From an uncultured Nitrospira sp. (GTDB taxonomy: Bacteria; Nitrospirota; Nitrospiria; Nitrospirales; Nitrospiraceae), in NCBI GenBank assembly GCA_902500775.1, contig CABVRZ010000006.1, positions 1 through 64,000 on the forward strand: a stretch of 64,000 nt of DNA, read 5' to 3'. This document shows, piece after piece, positions 54,902 through 63,604 of this stretch. Every line of letters starts with the position of its first letter. Positions within the stretch are counted from its first letter, which is position 1. The translations under genes were made by a program, and so were the position numbers. A model generated the notes under the pieces. The model saw only the letters and a list, made by a program, of their open reading frames with translations, was not told the DNA's origin and did not search any database.

Positions 54902-55077
54902 AATATCGACTCACCTCGTTATGAGCTCACTCCCCCATAGATCTTGTGGACACCACGAAACTCCTACCCCCATAAGTATAGCTATCTCTGTATCTATATG
55001 ATTTTACTGAACATTAATAGCACTTCCTTGACTCTGGCGCGACCGCGCTGTTAGCATCGTTTCTTTTTCATCACACC

Positions 55078-55518
55078 ATGGCTGCTGAATCTCAACCGCT
55101 GTCCCTCGATTCCGACACGAATGAGCCATCGTTCATTCGCCGTCGGCCTGTGCGGATCATTATCTATACAGGGCTTGTTCTCTTTGTCTTGATGGCGGTG
55201 GTGTGGCCCATGATCGTGCAGCTTGGCGATCCGGACTTTCGCAAACACATCGAGCAACATCGCGTCATGGTGGGGATGAGCAAGGAACAGGTGTTACAAG
55301 CCTGGGGTGGCCCACAAACGATCAATACGACCTTCACCAACGATGGGATACGGCAGGAAGAGTGGATCTTCGAAGATTGGGAAAGTACCTCGGTGGTCCG
55401 TCACCGCTACCTCTACTTCGAGGAAGGCATCCTAAAGGGAGGATGGTACGAAGGATCTCGTGAACGACAGGCTCAGAACTTTCCCACAGAAAAGCCGCAC
55501 CCGAAAATCCAGCCCTAA
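55078..55518 (+). CDS. Membrane-anchored SmpA/BamE-like protein
   Basis: 146 residues. One N-terminal transmembrane helix (IIIYTGLVLFVLMAVVWPMI). The domain HRVMVGMSKEQVLQAWGGPQ followed by EEWIFEDWESTSVVRHRYLY is the SmpA/OmlA-like pattern. Probably periplasmic face, function unknown. Confidence 0.75.
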   Translation: MAAESQPLSLDSDTNEPSFIRRRPVRIIIYTGLVLFVLMAVVWPMIVQLGDPDFRKHIEQHRVMVGMSKEQVLQAWGGPQTINTTFTNDGIRQEEWIFEDWESTSVVRHRYLYFEEGILKGGWYEGSRERQAQNFPTEKPHPKIQP

Positions 55519-55679
55519 AACAAACCCGCTCGTGTTGCGCTCACCCGTATGTCAAGCGCCTAAAGCGTCTGTCTTCTCAGGTTAACTACAACGTACGAAG
55601 GTGTGACAGAGACAGACAGCTCAGTTTGAACATCCTCCATGAAACGCCCCTGCAAGCGACTCGCACCTCCATCCTTCCT

Positions 55680-55910
55680 TCAGGATGATGTTTCTCGGAT
55701 CGAGAGTCGAAGCCGTCCGAGAAGAATCTCAGCACGAGCGCGATCCGCCACATCAACCATGACACGGCTCATCACGAACGGCATTCCAGGATACAGACTA
55801 CTCACATGTTCGCCATGGACGACATAGGGAATGCGATTCCCGTCTAACAAACTCTTAATCATAGCCAACTCCCCAACGTCCTGTGCATTCATGAGATGAA
55901 TCATGCGCAT
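55680..55910 (-). CDS. DUF2007 small signal-transducing-like protein
   Basis: 76 residues with the ferredoxin-like DUF2007 fold: NAQDVGELAMIKSLLDGNRI, PYVVHGEHV and MVDVADRARAEILLGRL. A second start (MIHLMNAQ) lies two codons in. Related to PII-like folds; function unknown. Confidence 0.8.
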   Translation of the reverse strand: MRMIHLMNAQDVGELAMIKSLLDGNRIPYVVHGEHVSSLYPGMPFVMSRVMVDVADRARAEILLGRLRLSIRETSS

Positions 55911-55995
55911 CGTGGCTCCCTTGATGGAATCTTCACCGCCAAAACCTGCCCGTCGATTGCACTTTCCTCATCCTCGTTTTACACTGAACCTGTGC

Positions 55996-56280
55996 TTAGG
56001 GTGTCTCCGTGATGCGTGCACGCCGCTCTTGGCCTGGGCCGCCTGAGATCGTGAGCACGCGCTTCCACTCGCGAACTTGGTAAATCGCCCATGCATTTGG
56101 CTGACCTTTAAAAAATGCGGTAGGATCCACGCCACTGGCATTAAGAAAGATGGGTTCGGTGAACCCTTCTTCCAAGACATAATCGAGCAATGACTCGGTC
56201 GTAAACCCTGTTCCTTGAAGACTTACATCAGCCAAGAGTGTCAGGATCTCTTCAGGATTCTGGATAGTAATGGCATTCAT
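55996..56280 (-). CDS. Hypothetical protein
   Basis: 94 residues from 56280 (MNAITIQNPEEILTLLADVS). Soluble, acidic N-terminal half, basic tail. No family recognised. Divergent from the oxidase-like gene at 56337. Confidence 0.6.
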   Translation of the reverse strand: MNAITIQNPEEILTLLADVSLQGTGFTTESLLDYVLEEGFTEPIFLNASGVDPTAFFKGQPNAWAIYQVREWKRVLTISGGPGQERRARITETP

Positions 56281-56336
56281 ATCTATTCCTCTGGGTTCCG
56301 AATTGTAGCGATACCACCTCAAAGAGGCAAGGCATC

Positions 56337-57086
56337 ATGTCCGTTCACATAACAAAACCGGTGTTTCTCGAATCGCTGCTTCAGCTCATGGACAATAAGC
56401 ACCATTGGGCCTGGGACCATTTTGCTTCTGGCCGAATCACCCGCAGTCAGCTGAAGATCCACTTTCAACAAGAATACGGAGTCTACGTTCGTGATTTCCC
56501 CATCTTCTTAGCCAGAATCCTTGGGAAAAATCCACCCCCTTCCGTTCGTCACATGTTGGCTGAAAACATTTACGAGGAGGAAACCGGTGGGCTTTCATTG
56601 GGCATCTCTCACCCAGAACTCTTCTTGACGATGATGGAAGGACTCCGATTCAACCGCAACCAGTTTGCGCGCCTCCATCTCTTGCCGGAGGCGCGCACCT
56701 ACCGAGCCTGGCTTGATCGAATGTCCCATCACCGCGAGTGGGTACTGGGTGCCGCAACCTTCACGATCTTTGTGGAAGGCAGTGTGAAGGACCGTACGGA
56801 GCTCACGACTCCCCGGAAGAAGAAACGCCCGAAAGACATTGAGTCCCTCATCAACGTCCATCCCCTCGTCCGCTATCATGGGATCCACCCAAACCAAATG
56901 GATCTGATCCGTGCTCATCAACTTGTCGAAGCTGGACATCGCCATGATGCCTACCACATGGTCCTCAACTACACCCCACCGGTGCTTAGACAATCGGTCC
57001 TGACGTGCATTCGGAAGAGTCTCGCCCTTTGGCTGAAGTATCGGGATGCCGTTGCCAAGGCCTGTCAGATTACGAAGCCTTCATGA
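56337..57086 (+). CDS. Haem-oxygenase-like di-iron oxidase (TenA/PqqC-type)
   Basis: 249 residues. The helical fold is indicated by WDHFASGRITRSQLKIHFQQ, AENIYEEETGG, FVEGSV and HQLVEAGHRHDAYHMV. Glu and His residues in the last three motifs match the metal ligands of the haem-oxygenase-like di-iron oxidase group (including CADD-like proteins). Substrate unknown. Its stop overlaps the next start (ATGA), so it is coupled to the formylglycine-generating-enzyme-like protein. Confidence 0.8.
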   Translation: MSVHITKPVFLESLLQLMDNKHHWAWDHFASGRITRSQLKIHFQQEYGVYVRDFPIFLARILGKNPPPSVRHMLAENIYEEETGGLSLGISHPELFLTMMEGLRFNRNQFARLHLLPEARTYRAWLDRMSHHREWVLGAATFTIFVEGSVKDRTELTTPRKKKRPKDIESLINVHPLVRYHGIHPNQMDLIRAHQLVEAGHRHDAYHMVLNYTPPVLRQSVLTCIRKSLALWLKYRDAVAKACQITKPS

Positions 57087-57967
57087 TGGTCCGACTGCTC
57101 ACCTGCTGTACGCTCCTCCTTACCCTTACCGATCACGCATCACCGGCCACAGCAGGAATTCCTACCGATATGGTTTTGATTCCAGCCGGAGAGTTTCTCA
57201 TGGGGAGCGCGGAGGACGGTGTGAGTTTTGATGACGAGCGACCGCAGCGTTTGGTCTCTGTTTCATCGTTTGCTATTGATCGCGACGAAGTCACCAACGC
57301 TCAATATAAACAGTTTGTCGACGCCACTGGACATCAGCCACCAAGCCACCCCACCGCACGATTCACTCTGTGGCATCAGACAGTACCGCTCCCTGGCAGC
57401 GAACAACATCCGGTGGTCAACGTCAGCTGGCATGACGCCGTTGCCTACTGCCGGTGGCAAGAGAAACGGCTCCCAACCGAAGCAGAATGGGAAAAGGCCG
57501 CACGAGGCACGGATAGTCGCCGCTACCCCTGGGGTATGGACTGGGAGCTTTTCTCCGCAAACAGCGCCAGTTATTGGGCTAATCGCACGATCGAATTCAA
57601 AGATGGTGACGCATGGAAGGCCTTTTGGGTGACTGGCGACGGTGCACGTGTGTCACGTGAGTATGGACTCAACGGCGAGGTGTTGACGCTGCAGATCGGA
57701 ACATTCCCTCAGGGGGCCAGTCCCTATGGCGTTCTCGACTTGACTGGAAACGCCTCAGAATGGGTGCAGGATTGGTATGAACCCTATTCGTACCTCCATG
57801 CCCCACTCTCCGATCCCCAAGGCCCGCAGGGGCAGCTCCTTAAGGTCGTACGAGGAGGGTCTTGGCTCAAACCGGCACGCAACATCCGCGTCACCGATCG
57901 AGACTATGCCCTGCCCACCGACCGCGCGACTGGAATCGGCTTCCGTTGTGCGAAGGACGCCTGGTAG
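57083..57967 (+). CDS. Formylglycine-generating-enzyme family protein (SUMF1-like), exported
   Basis: 294 residues from 57083. Signal peptide, then the family's MVLIPAGEFLMGSAEDG, DRDEVTNAQYKQFVDATGH, PVVNVSWHDAVAYCRWQEKR, LPTEAEWEKAARG, GNASEWVQDWYEPY, VVRGGSW and GIGFRCAKD. The catalytic cysteine pair of true formylglycine-generating enzymes is not evident, so it is probably a substrate-binding or structural relative. Confidence 0.85.
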   Translation: MMVRLLTCCTLLLTLTDHASPATAGIPTDMVLIPAGEFLMGSAEDGVSFDDERPQRLVSVSSFAIDRDEVTNAQYKQFVDATGHQPPSHPTARFTLWHQTVPLPGSEQHPVVNVSWHDAVAYCRWQEKRLPTEAEWEKAARGTDSRRYPWGMDWELFSANSASYWANRTIEFKDGDAWKAFWVTGDGARVSREYGLNGEVLTLQIGTFPQGASPYGVLDLTGNASEWVQDWYEPYSYLHAPLSDPQGPQGQLLKVVRGGSWLKPARNIRVTDRDYALPTDRATGIGFRCAKDAW

Positions 57968-58039
57968 CCGGCTCTTCTCGTTCCCGCTTCCTCCTGGGCA
58001 TCGGTGGATCCACCGCATGAGAGTTCAGCCTCGTTGAAC

Positions 58040-58753
58040 TCATGAGGTCTGCGGCTTCATAAGAAGGATCTCGACCTGTTCAATCCTCACCACTGGCATG
58101 ATGAGCCCACCCCCCTCTTCTTCATGGGAAAAATCGTAGATGATCGACTCGGTTGGGATGAGTCTGCCGGCCATGACGATGGACACCTGAACCGCTTCAT
58201 GACGTCGGAGACTTCGGTCGATCCGATCAATAAGAGGCTTGTCCGGCTTGACCCGTAGATTGCTGGGAAACTCCTCAGGCTTGAATCGAACCCTCCCCCA
58301 GCTTGTCACAGTAAACTCTGGTCCAACGGCAACGAAATACGACTGGGAGTCGACATCGAAATAGGAGATCTCTCCAGTCCACACAAATGCGACTCGCCAC
58401 GTCAGTGTCGGGTTCCCTTCGCGCGCCGCATCGCGCTCACGGTTTAGGTTGAACAGCCGCTCATCATGGCCAGGATCCTGATGACCCTGCCCATACACCC
58501 CAGCCCAATCGGGCGGGGTGCCCTCCAATGCAGCAAGAAATGATTCCATCGTAGCTCGATTGAGTAAGAGATGTGTCCCGGAAGAGAGAAGCGTGTCGAG
58601 CTCGGCAAGGGAAATCGTTCGCAGTGGACAAGGACCAGGATCATCCTCTGATCGTGCGGGAACTGCCCCCAGAGAAACTGCGCAGAGCAGCAGAAATGAC
58701 ATGAGCCCCCTCAGCAGTTTACTCACCGCTCGCACGGCCGAGTGCTCGTTCAT
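58040..58753 (-). CDS. Exported hypothetical protein
   Basis: 237 residues; signal peptide (LLRGLMSFLLLCAVSLGAVP). Contains LLNRATMESFLAALEGTPPD and GHQDPGHDERLFNLNRERDA. No family recognised. Its start lies within the preceding gene by 35 bases, so the two are co-expressed. Confidence 0.7.
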   Translation of the reverse strand: MNEHSAVRAVSKLLRGLMSFLLLCAVSLGAVPARSEDDPGPCPLRTISLAELDTLLSSGTHLLLNRATMESFLAALEGTPPDWAGVYGQGHQDPGHDERLFNLNRERDAAREGNPTLTWRVAFVWTGEISYFDVDSQSYFVAVGPEFTVTSWGRVRFKPEEFPSNLRVKPDKPLIDRIDRSLRRHEAVQVSIVMAGRLIPTESIIYDFSHEEEGGGLIMPVVRIEQVEILLMKPQTS

Positions 58754-59066
58754 AGGAGGCTTTCAAGGACATCAGACCTGGATGCTCATCGGAAAGCACC
58801 CCCACGTTGGTGAGCACCGCGAGTCTTGGAGCGGGATTGAGCCGACGCACATCGAACCGCGTCAAGCCGTCCATACCCAATGCCTGTTCATAGATGCCTA
58901 ACCAAGATTCTGTGATGGCGCGCAAGCCTGCATCGGTGGCCTGCATACGCCCGATTCGTACTTGCTGCAGCAGCTTGATCAGCGGATCGGACTGCGAAAT
59001 GATGGAGATCGCTCGGGTCAGTGCCTGTCCATCGATCATACGTATCTCTGGCCCATCATTATTCAT
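58719..59066 (-). CDS. Hypothetical protein
   Basis: 115 residues, soluble. The central part DPLIKLLQQVRIGRMQATDA and SWLGIYEQALGMDGLTRFDV suggests helices. Overlaps the exported protein gene downstream. Unknown function. Confidence 0.65.
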   Translation of the reverse strand: MNNDGPEIRMIDGQALTRAISIISQSDPLIKLLQQVRIGRMQATDAGLRAITESWLGIYEQALGMDGLTRFDVRRLNPAPRLAVLTNVGVLSDEHPGLMSLKASYERALGRASGE

Positions 59067-59105
59067 GACGATTCATCACGAAACTGTGTGGATCGTACAT
59101 ATTGT

Positions 59106-59199
59106 GAAGCCTCGCGGCCAATAGTTTCAAGCTTCAGGTTTGAGACTCACATGAAAGGTGGGACGTGAAACCTGAAACGCCGAAGCGGAAACGAACGAC
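59106..59199. repeat. Dispersed intergenic repeat, copy C
   Basis: Contains GTTTCAAGCTTCAGGTTTGA, GTGAAACCTGAAACG and GCGGAAACGAACGA, all echoed in copies A and B. Flanked by GAAGCCTCGCGG, which matches the start of copy B. Confidence 0.65.
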
Positions 59200-59269
59200 A
59201 ATCGACGGATTGTGTCGCAACGGCCTGTCAGTGGTGGTCGTAGAAGCGTTCAGGAATATTATTGCCTGG

Positions 59270-59494
59270 TTAATTCATCGAACAGGCCCCAGGCCCACGG
59301 GGATCGCCACAGCTACCGCACGAACCTGACGTTCCAGGGGAGGTCCAACTCGCCGTCGCTCCAACGCCAAAGGCCGAGAACTGTTTCTCGAGTTTCGTCG
59401 CCTGACACTGAGGACAAGCCGCTTCGGCTGACCCTTGCAGCAACAACTCAAAACGATGATTGCATTCGCGACAGACATATTCGAAGATAGGCAT
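59270..59494 (-). CDS. FmdB-family zinc-ribbon protein
   Basis: 74 residues from 59494. The ribbon is PIFEYVCRECNHRFELLLQG and AACPQCQATKLEKQFSAFG: two CxxC pairs that bind zinc. A Gly/Cys-rich tail (GSCGSCGDPRGPGAC) may add a second metal site. Function of the family is unclear, probably regulatory. Confidence 0.88.
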   Translation of the reverse strand: MPIFEYVCRECNHRFELLLQGSAEAACPQCQATKLEKQFSAFGVGATASWTSPGTSGSCGSCGDPRGPGACSMN

Positions 59495-59564
59495 ACACAG
59501 CAACTCCTTGGTTATATCAGCTATTATAAGATCACCATCCGAGAATCGCAACGAGAGGGACAGG

Positions 59565-59837
59565 ATGTATCAGGAAGAAAAAACCTTTCGGCTTCGTCTG
59601 ACACTCGAAGCGTCATTCCCCGACGACTATGATGGAGAAGACGATGAGTCCAACTGGATCCGGGAGTGGGAATCACGGATGAAACCCCAGTTGCTCAAAT
59701 CAGTATTTGAGTCACTCCGGCAACAACGAGGCTGGTCCTCGCACATTCGAAATCGAGGTATCTCGCCGACCGAGGAGATCGAGATCGTCGTGAGCCGAGA
59801 TTTCTCCACACCCCTTCCCCTTAGCTTTGAATCATGA
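59565..59837 (+). CDS. Small acidic hypothetical protein
   Basis: 90 residues from the ATG at 59565 with GAGGGACAGG upstream. N-terminus EEKTFRLRLTLEASFPDDYD and a C-terminal beta-like EEIEIVVSRDFST. No family recognised. Stop overlaps the hemW start (ATGA). Confidence 0.7.
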   Translation: MYQEEKTFRLRLTLEASFPDDYDGEDDESNWIREWESRMKPQLLKSVFESLRQQRGWSSHIRNRGISPTEEIEIVVSRDFSTPLPLSFES

Positions 59838-60961
59838 CGCCTGCCTCGGACATAGGCCTCTATGTGCATATCCCCTTCTGCCAACATCGCTGTCATTTCT
59901 GCGCGTTCTATCTTGAAATGGCGCACGTTGATCGTCTCGCACGGTTTTACTCGGCTCTCACACATGAAATCGTACTGCAGGGCCAGTCCGATGTGCTCCA
60001 TGGCCGCACGCTCCAGAGTATCTATTGGGGCGGTGGAACTCCGACCGCGCTTCCACCCGATCAACTCGTGGCTCTCCTAAAAGTGATACGCACAACCTGG
60101 CCGACCAGCCCAACGGTCGAGATTACAGTGGAGGCACACCCCTCTTCCGTCACTTGTGAAGACCTGATGGTCTTGGCTGAGGGCGGCTTCACAAGAATCA
60201 GCTTCGGGGCCGAGTCGATGCGGGAACAGGATTTCATCCCCATCGGTCGACATGGACGGGCGTGCGACACGGCTACCGCTGTGCAGGCGGCTCGTACGGC
60301 CGGCTTTCTCAACATCAATCTGGACCTCATGTACGGACTCCCAGGCCAGTCACAACAGGATTGGCAACAGACTCTGGAGTTGATGCTTCAACTCGACCCA
60401 TCCCACGTCTCCTGTTACGCTCTGACGATTGAGGAAGGAACCAGGCTCGCTCAGGACATTGTGCAGTCTCGAGTTCCACCAGTGGATGACCAACTTCAAC
60501 TTGACATGGGGGCGGTTGCGGAACAGATCCTCGCCCAGGCAGGGTTCGTCCAGTACGAGATCTCAAACTACGCGAAACCTGGACGGCACTGTCGTCATAA
60601 TGTTCTCTATTGGACCGGCGGCGAGTACCTTGGCCTTGGTCCAAGCGCCCAGTCGTATGTAAGCGGAACAAGGTTTGGCAATGTGGCAGACCTTGACCAA
60701 TATGCAACGAGCCTGAATGAGAACCGCCTCCCCCTGACCGACTGCACCAGACTTTCGCCAGGTGAGCAGGAACGTGATGCCTTAGTGTTCGGCTTGCGTC
60801 TTCTACGTGGGGTGCCCCTACAGGCCATTACGGGCGCCGAGCGGGATTCTGAGATCGATCGCCTGATCGCACGCGGGTTGCTGACAACCGACCACGAACG
60901 TCTCTGGCTCACTTCGTTGGGAAGACGATATGCAGATTCGGTAGCCGAATGCCTGTTCTGA
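59834..60961 (+). CDS. hemW: HemW-type radical SAM haem chaperone
   Basis: 375 residues. The cluster motif CQHRCHFC (Cys 16, 20, 23) fits C-x3-C-x2-C. The later features YWGGGTPTALPP, TVEAHP, RISFGAESM, NLDLMYGLPGQ and NYAKPGRHCRHNVLYW are family hallmarks. It lacks the extra cysteine of true HemN, so HemW (haem insertion) is more likely than coproporphyrinogen dehydrogenase. C-terminal winged-helix domain present. Confidence 0.9.
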   Translation: MTPASDIGLYVHIPFCQHRCHFCAFYLEMAHVDRLARFYSALTHEIVLQGQSDVLHGRTLQSIYWGGGTPTALPPDQLVALLKVIRTTWPTSPTVEITVEAHPSSVTCEDLMVLAEGGFTRISFGAESMREQDFIPIGRHGRACDTATAVQAARTAGFLNINLDLMYGLPGQSQQDWQQTLELMLQLDPSHVSCYALTIEEGTRLAQDIVQSRVPPVDDQLQLDMGAVAEQILAQAGFVQYEISNYAKPGRHCRHNVLYWTGGEYLGLGPSAQSYVSGTRFGNVADLDQYATSLNENRLPLTDCTRLSPGEQERDALVFGLRLLRGVPLQAITGAERDSEIDRLIARGLLTTDHERLWLTSLGRRYADSVAECLF

Positions 60962-61095
60962 GCCAAAGTTAACACGTGTTGGACCAGGCACCTCAACTCG
61001 GCTGGCAATCACGATTCTCGTCATCTGGAGTCTTGCACCGATTGACAAGTTGCTCCTGTTTGGAGAAAACTACAAAGAAGCTGTGAGGAATCTCG

Positions 61096-61308
61096 ATGCC
61101 GGTCAACATGGATCCATTGAAAAAGCGCCGTCGCGCCCAAGCACAGATGGCCCTAGCGCCAGCCCCCACAGTTACCGGCACAACCGCGTCTCCCCCTCGT
61201 CAAGCCTTTGGGGTTGAAACAGAAGAGGATCGTGAAAAGGATTTGGCTGACGCCGAGTTGAGAAACCTGTGGGAAGCAACGGAAGTCATCGATATGGACA
61301 AGGTGTAA
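61096..61308 (+). CDS. Small hypothetical protein
   Basis: 70 residues; basic N-terminus (PLKKRRRAQAQ), Ala/Pro/Thr-rich middle and acidic C-terminal helix (EDREKDLADAELRNLWEATE). Ribosome site GTGAGGA. Probably disordered; unknown role. Confidence 0.6.
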   Translation: MPVNMDPLKKRRRAQAQMALAPAPTVTGTTASPPRQAFGVETEEDREKDLADAELRNLWEATEVIDMDKV

Positions 61309-61382
61309 CCGTTCAGGAAAGGATCTCGTCACCCGACTGAGCAAGAAGCGCGCTTCCTCGTACGTGCGATAACTCCCGCGGC

Positions 61383-61679
61383 ATGCCAATACCAGCCACA
61401 CCAGAAACCATTCCCGATATTGGGGAAGAGATTCACACCGGCACTGGAAGCGGATTAGAATCCCGTGTCGTGGTGTACAATTGCGACTGCCACACGTACA
61501 AGCAAGTGATCGACTTATTTTGTCGCTTCATTCCCAGCATGACGTCAGCGAAAGCTTTTGAGCTCGCTTATCGCATCGACCACGAGGGACAAGCTATCGT
61601 CTTTACCGGATCAACGGAACAAGCCGACGATATCGCAGCGAAGCTGGCAGGGGGTGGGCTCAAAGTAGTGGTTCAGTAG
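61383..61679 (+). CDS. ClpS-like Clp protease adaptor
   Basis: 98 residues. The ClpS core is visible as RVVVYNCDCHTYKQVIDLFC, then a helix, then AYRIDHEGQAIVFTGSTEQA and AKLAGGGLKVVV. ClpS delivers N-degron substrates to ClpA/ClpC. The usual acidic NDD of the binding site is NCD here and the lysine/histidine surface is altered, so substrate choice may differ. Confidence 0.8.
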   Translation: MPIPATPETIPDIGEEIHTGTGSGLESRVVVYNCDCHTYKQVIDLFCRFIPSMTSAKAFELAYRIDHEGQAIVFTGSTEQADDIAAKLAGGGLKVVVQ

Positions 61680-61691
61680 TGCTCGCACAAC

Positions 61692-62045
61692 CTACTTATG
61701 CTTTGCGTTCTGCTTGGCGACCGTTTTCACCTTACCGGAAGGCTTCCCGGGCGCACCCTTCAATACCGGCTTCGGCGATTTTTTCCCTCCCTTTGATTGA
61801 TCCATCTTGCCGCTCTTCTCAGCCGACTTGGACTTACTCCCTGAGGAGGATTTCACCGGTGCCATATACATGGAGGTGCGATTGACTTTCGCCAGCTGGT
61901 CTCCGCTGAGCACACGTACTTGATACAACTCAAACAGTTTGCTGATAGCTTTCGTATCGCCTCGCCTTGCTGCACCGAGCAGCTTTCGGCGTTGGTTCAT
62001 TTCTTCTTCTTCGGTATGCGAAGCAGCTCGTCGTTCCATGCCCAT
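61692..62045 (-). CDS. Lys/Ser-rich hypothetical protein
   Basis: 117 residues. The N-terminal half has a helical RRKLLGAARRGDTKAISKLF segment; the C-terminal half is a basic, low-complexity tail (SKSKSAEKSGKMDQSKGGKK). May bind nucleic acid. Convergent with the ClpS-like gene. Unknown. Confidence 0.65.
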   Translation of the reverse strand: MGMERRAASHTEEEEMNQRRKLLGAARRGDTKAISKLFELYQVRVLSGDQLAKVNRTSMYMAPVKSSSGSKSKSAEKSGKMDQSKGGKKSPKPVLKGAPGKPSGKVKTVAKQNAKHK

Positions 62046-62258
62046 CCTCTCTAGTCAACAGCCGATGGCCGGTAGAGGCTTCCGACTCTTGAACACCCAA
62101 GCCTAAGAAAATTAAGGGAGTATATCAGAATCAATAGTTTTTTGTGAACCTTAAACAATATCCACGGTGTTATGCACAAGACCCTTGAGGAGGACCTCTA
62201 CCAACCGGTATAACAGGCCTATACAATCCTGCTATATATTTCTGAGAGGAGTTTGTAG

Positions 62259-62930
62259 ATGGATCATCAACCTGCCCCACCAACAGTTTCGGATGACCCG
62301 CGGGCTCGGGACCTTCTTCGTCGTGCCTTTGAGGCGACCGCTCGATGGCCCAAGGACTTCCAAGGGTTTACCGCCAACCTCACCGTGAATGTGAACGGCA
62401 AAGAAACCGCCGGCACCGTGATGGTGAAAAGTCCTCGTGAAGTGTCGGTCCAGCTCAGCGATGGCGACATTCAAAAGTGGGCACAAGAACAGTTGGGCAT
62501 GATTGCCGTCCATCGCGGCCCACGAAGCTTCGACGAATCAGATGGCAAATATACCCTGACGATGGAAGAAGACGGTCATCCCTTGGGAACCAAACTGACG
62601 ATCCACGGGTCCAATTCTTTTTATCGGCTCAAGGACAACCGCATTACCCAAATCAACCGCAAGATGGCCCATCCCGGCATGAACCCATTTGCCTTTACCA
62701 TCAATGTGGAGGAAAGTGCCGTCACGAAGGACCAGAAGAATCTTACGACCAAATACACGGTCTATTACTACTCGCCGACAGATGGAGCATTGACCAATGT
62801 GGAGAGTTTCACTGATACCCACATCCGTGTCGGAGCCTGCGACCTGCCGGCTACCAGACGAATCATCACCTATGAAGGTAAGCAGGTGGTCGTGAAACAG
62901 CTGACGTTCACGAATCACACCATGCTCTAA
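62259..62930 (+). CDS. DUF3386 family protein
   Basis: 223 residues, no signal peptide. Typical start ARDLLRRAFEATARWPKDFQ, then GFTANLTVNVNGKETAGTVM and a beta-rich body ending TYEGKQVVVKQLTFTNHTML. The family is best known from cyanobacteria; function unknown. The ribosome site GAGAGGAG precedes it. Confidence 0.8.
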   Translation: MDHQPAPPTVSDDPRARDLLRRAFEATARWPKDFQGFTANLTVNVNGKETAGTVMVKSPREVSVQLSDGDIQKWAQEQLGMIAVHRGPRSFDESDGKYTLTMEEDGHPLGTKLTIHGSNSFYRLKDNRITQINRKMAHPGMNPFAFTINVEESAVTKDQKNLTTKYTVYYYSPTDGALTNVESFTDTHIRVGACDLPATRRIITYEGKQVVVKQLTFTNHTML

Positions 62931-62932
62931 CC

Positions 62933-63382
62933 ATGGACCTACGGAAAGAGTTTCCTCGCAGCATGAAAATCAAGCTGGGAGGGTATGCTCATCTTGCGCG
63001 TATGATCGACAAGTGCCGAGCCATCCTGGCCGGGACGGAAGGTGAGTATATCTATCCCTGCCCGATGGACGAACGGCTGTTGGAATTTGTCAGGCTCACC
63101 AGTGATCAGTTTACGGCTGCCGTGAAGGCCAATACGACGGATGAAGGTGTCCTGGCGTGGTTTCAACAGCACGCACAACCACACCAGCCGGAAGAATTAG
63201 AAGACTGGAATCAGCAGTTACTCGCACGAGGACCGAGTTCTCCAAACAGTGCGGCAAAGTTCAAGAAATATCTCAACGCCATCAACCCATCCCGCACCGA
63301 TCTGACCGCCTGGTCAGACTTGCAGGATCTCGAAGAAGGACGACCCGTTCCAAGACGAGAACCAGTGATTCAATCCCCCTGA
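62933..63382 (+). CDS. DUF5069 family protein
   Basis: 149 residues beginning DLRKEFPRSMKIKLGGYAHL, followed by IDKCRAILAGTEGEYIYPCP, characteristic of DUF5069. Only two bases separate it from the DUF3386 gene, so they form an operon. Function unknown. Confidence 0.85.
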   Translation: MDLRKEFPRSMKIKLGGYAHLARMIDKCRAILAGTEGEYIYPCPMDERLLEFVRLTSDQFTAAVKANTTDEGVLAWFQQHAQPHQPEELEDWNQQLLARGPSSPNSAAKFKKYLNAINPSRTDLTAWSDLQDLEEGRPVPRREPVIQSP

Positions 63383-63604
63383 TCCTGCTTACGAATACTT
63401 TTCACCCACACCCGTTTTCTAAACCTAATACAAACCGCTCACGGGATGTTCAAAAGACCTCAATACTCACCCACCCCCCCTGCGCACCAAGACGCGCACT
63501 TCACCGACAAGGCCGCAGCGAGGGAAGAGGCGAGGCGTATACTTCGGTACGTTGAGTCTCCAAGCGAGACAAGAACGAAGCTGGAGGTCTTTTTCAAGAT
63601 CCTG

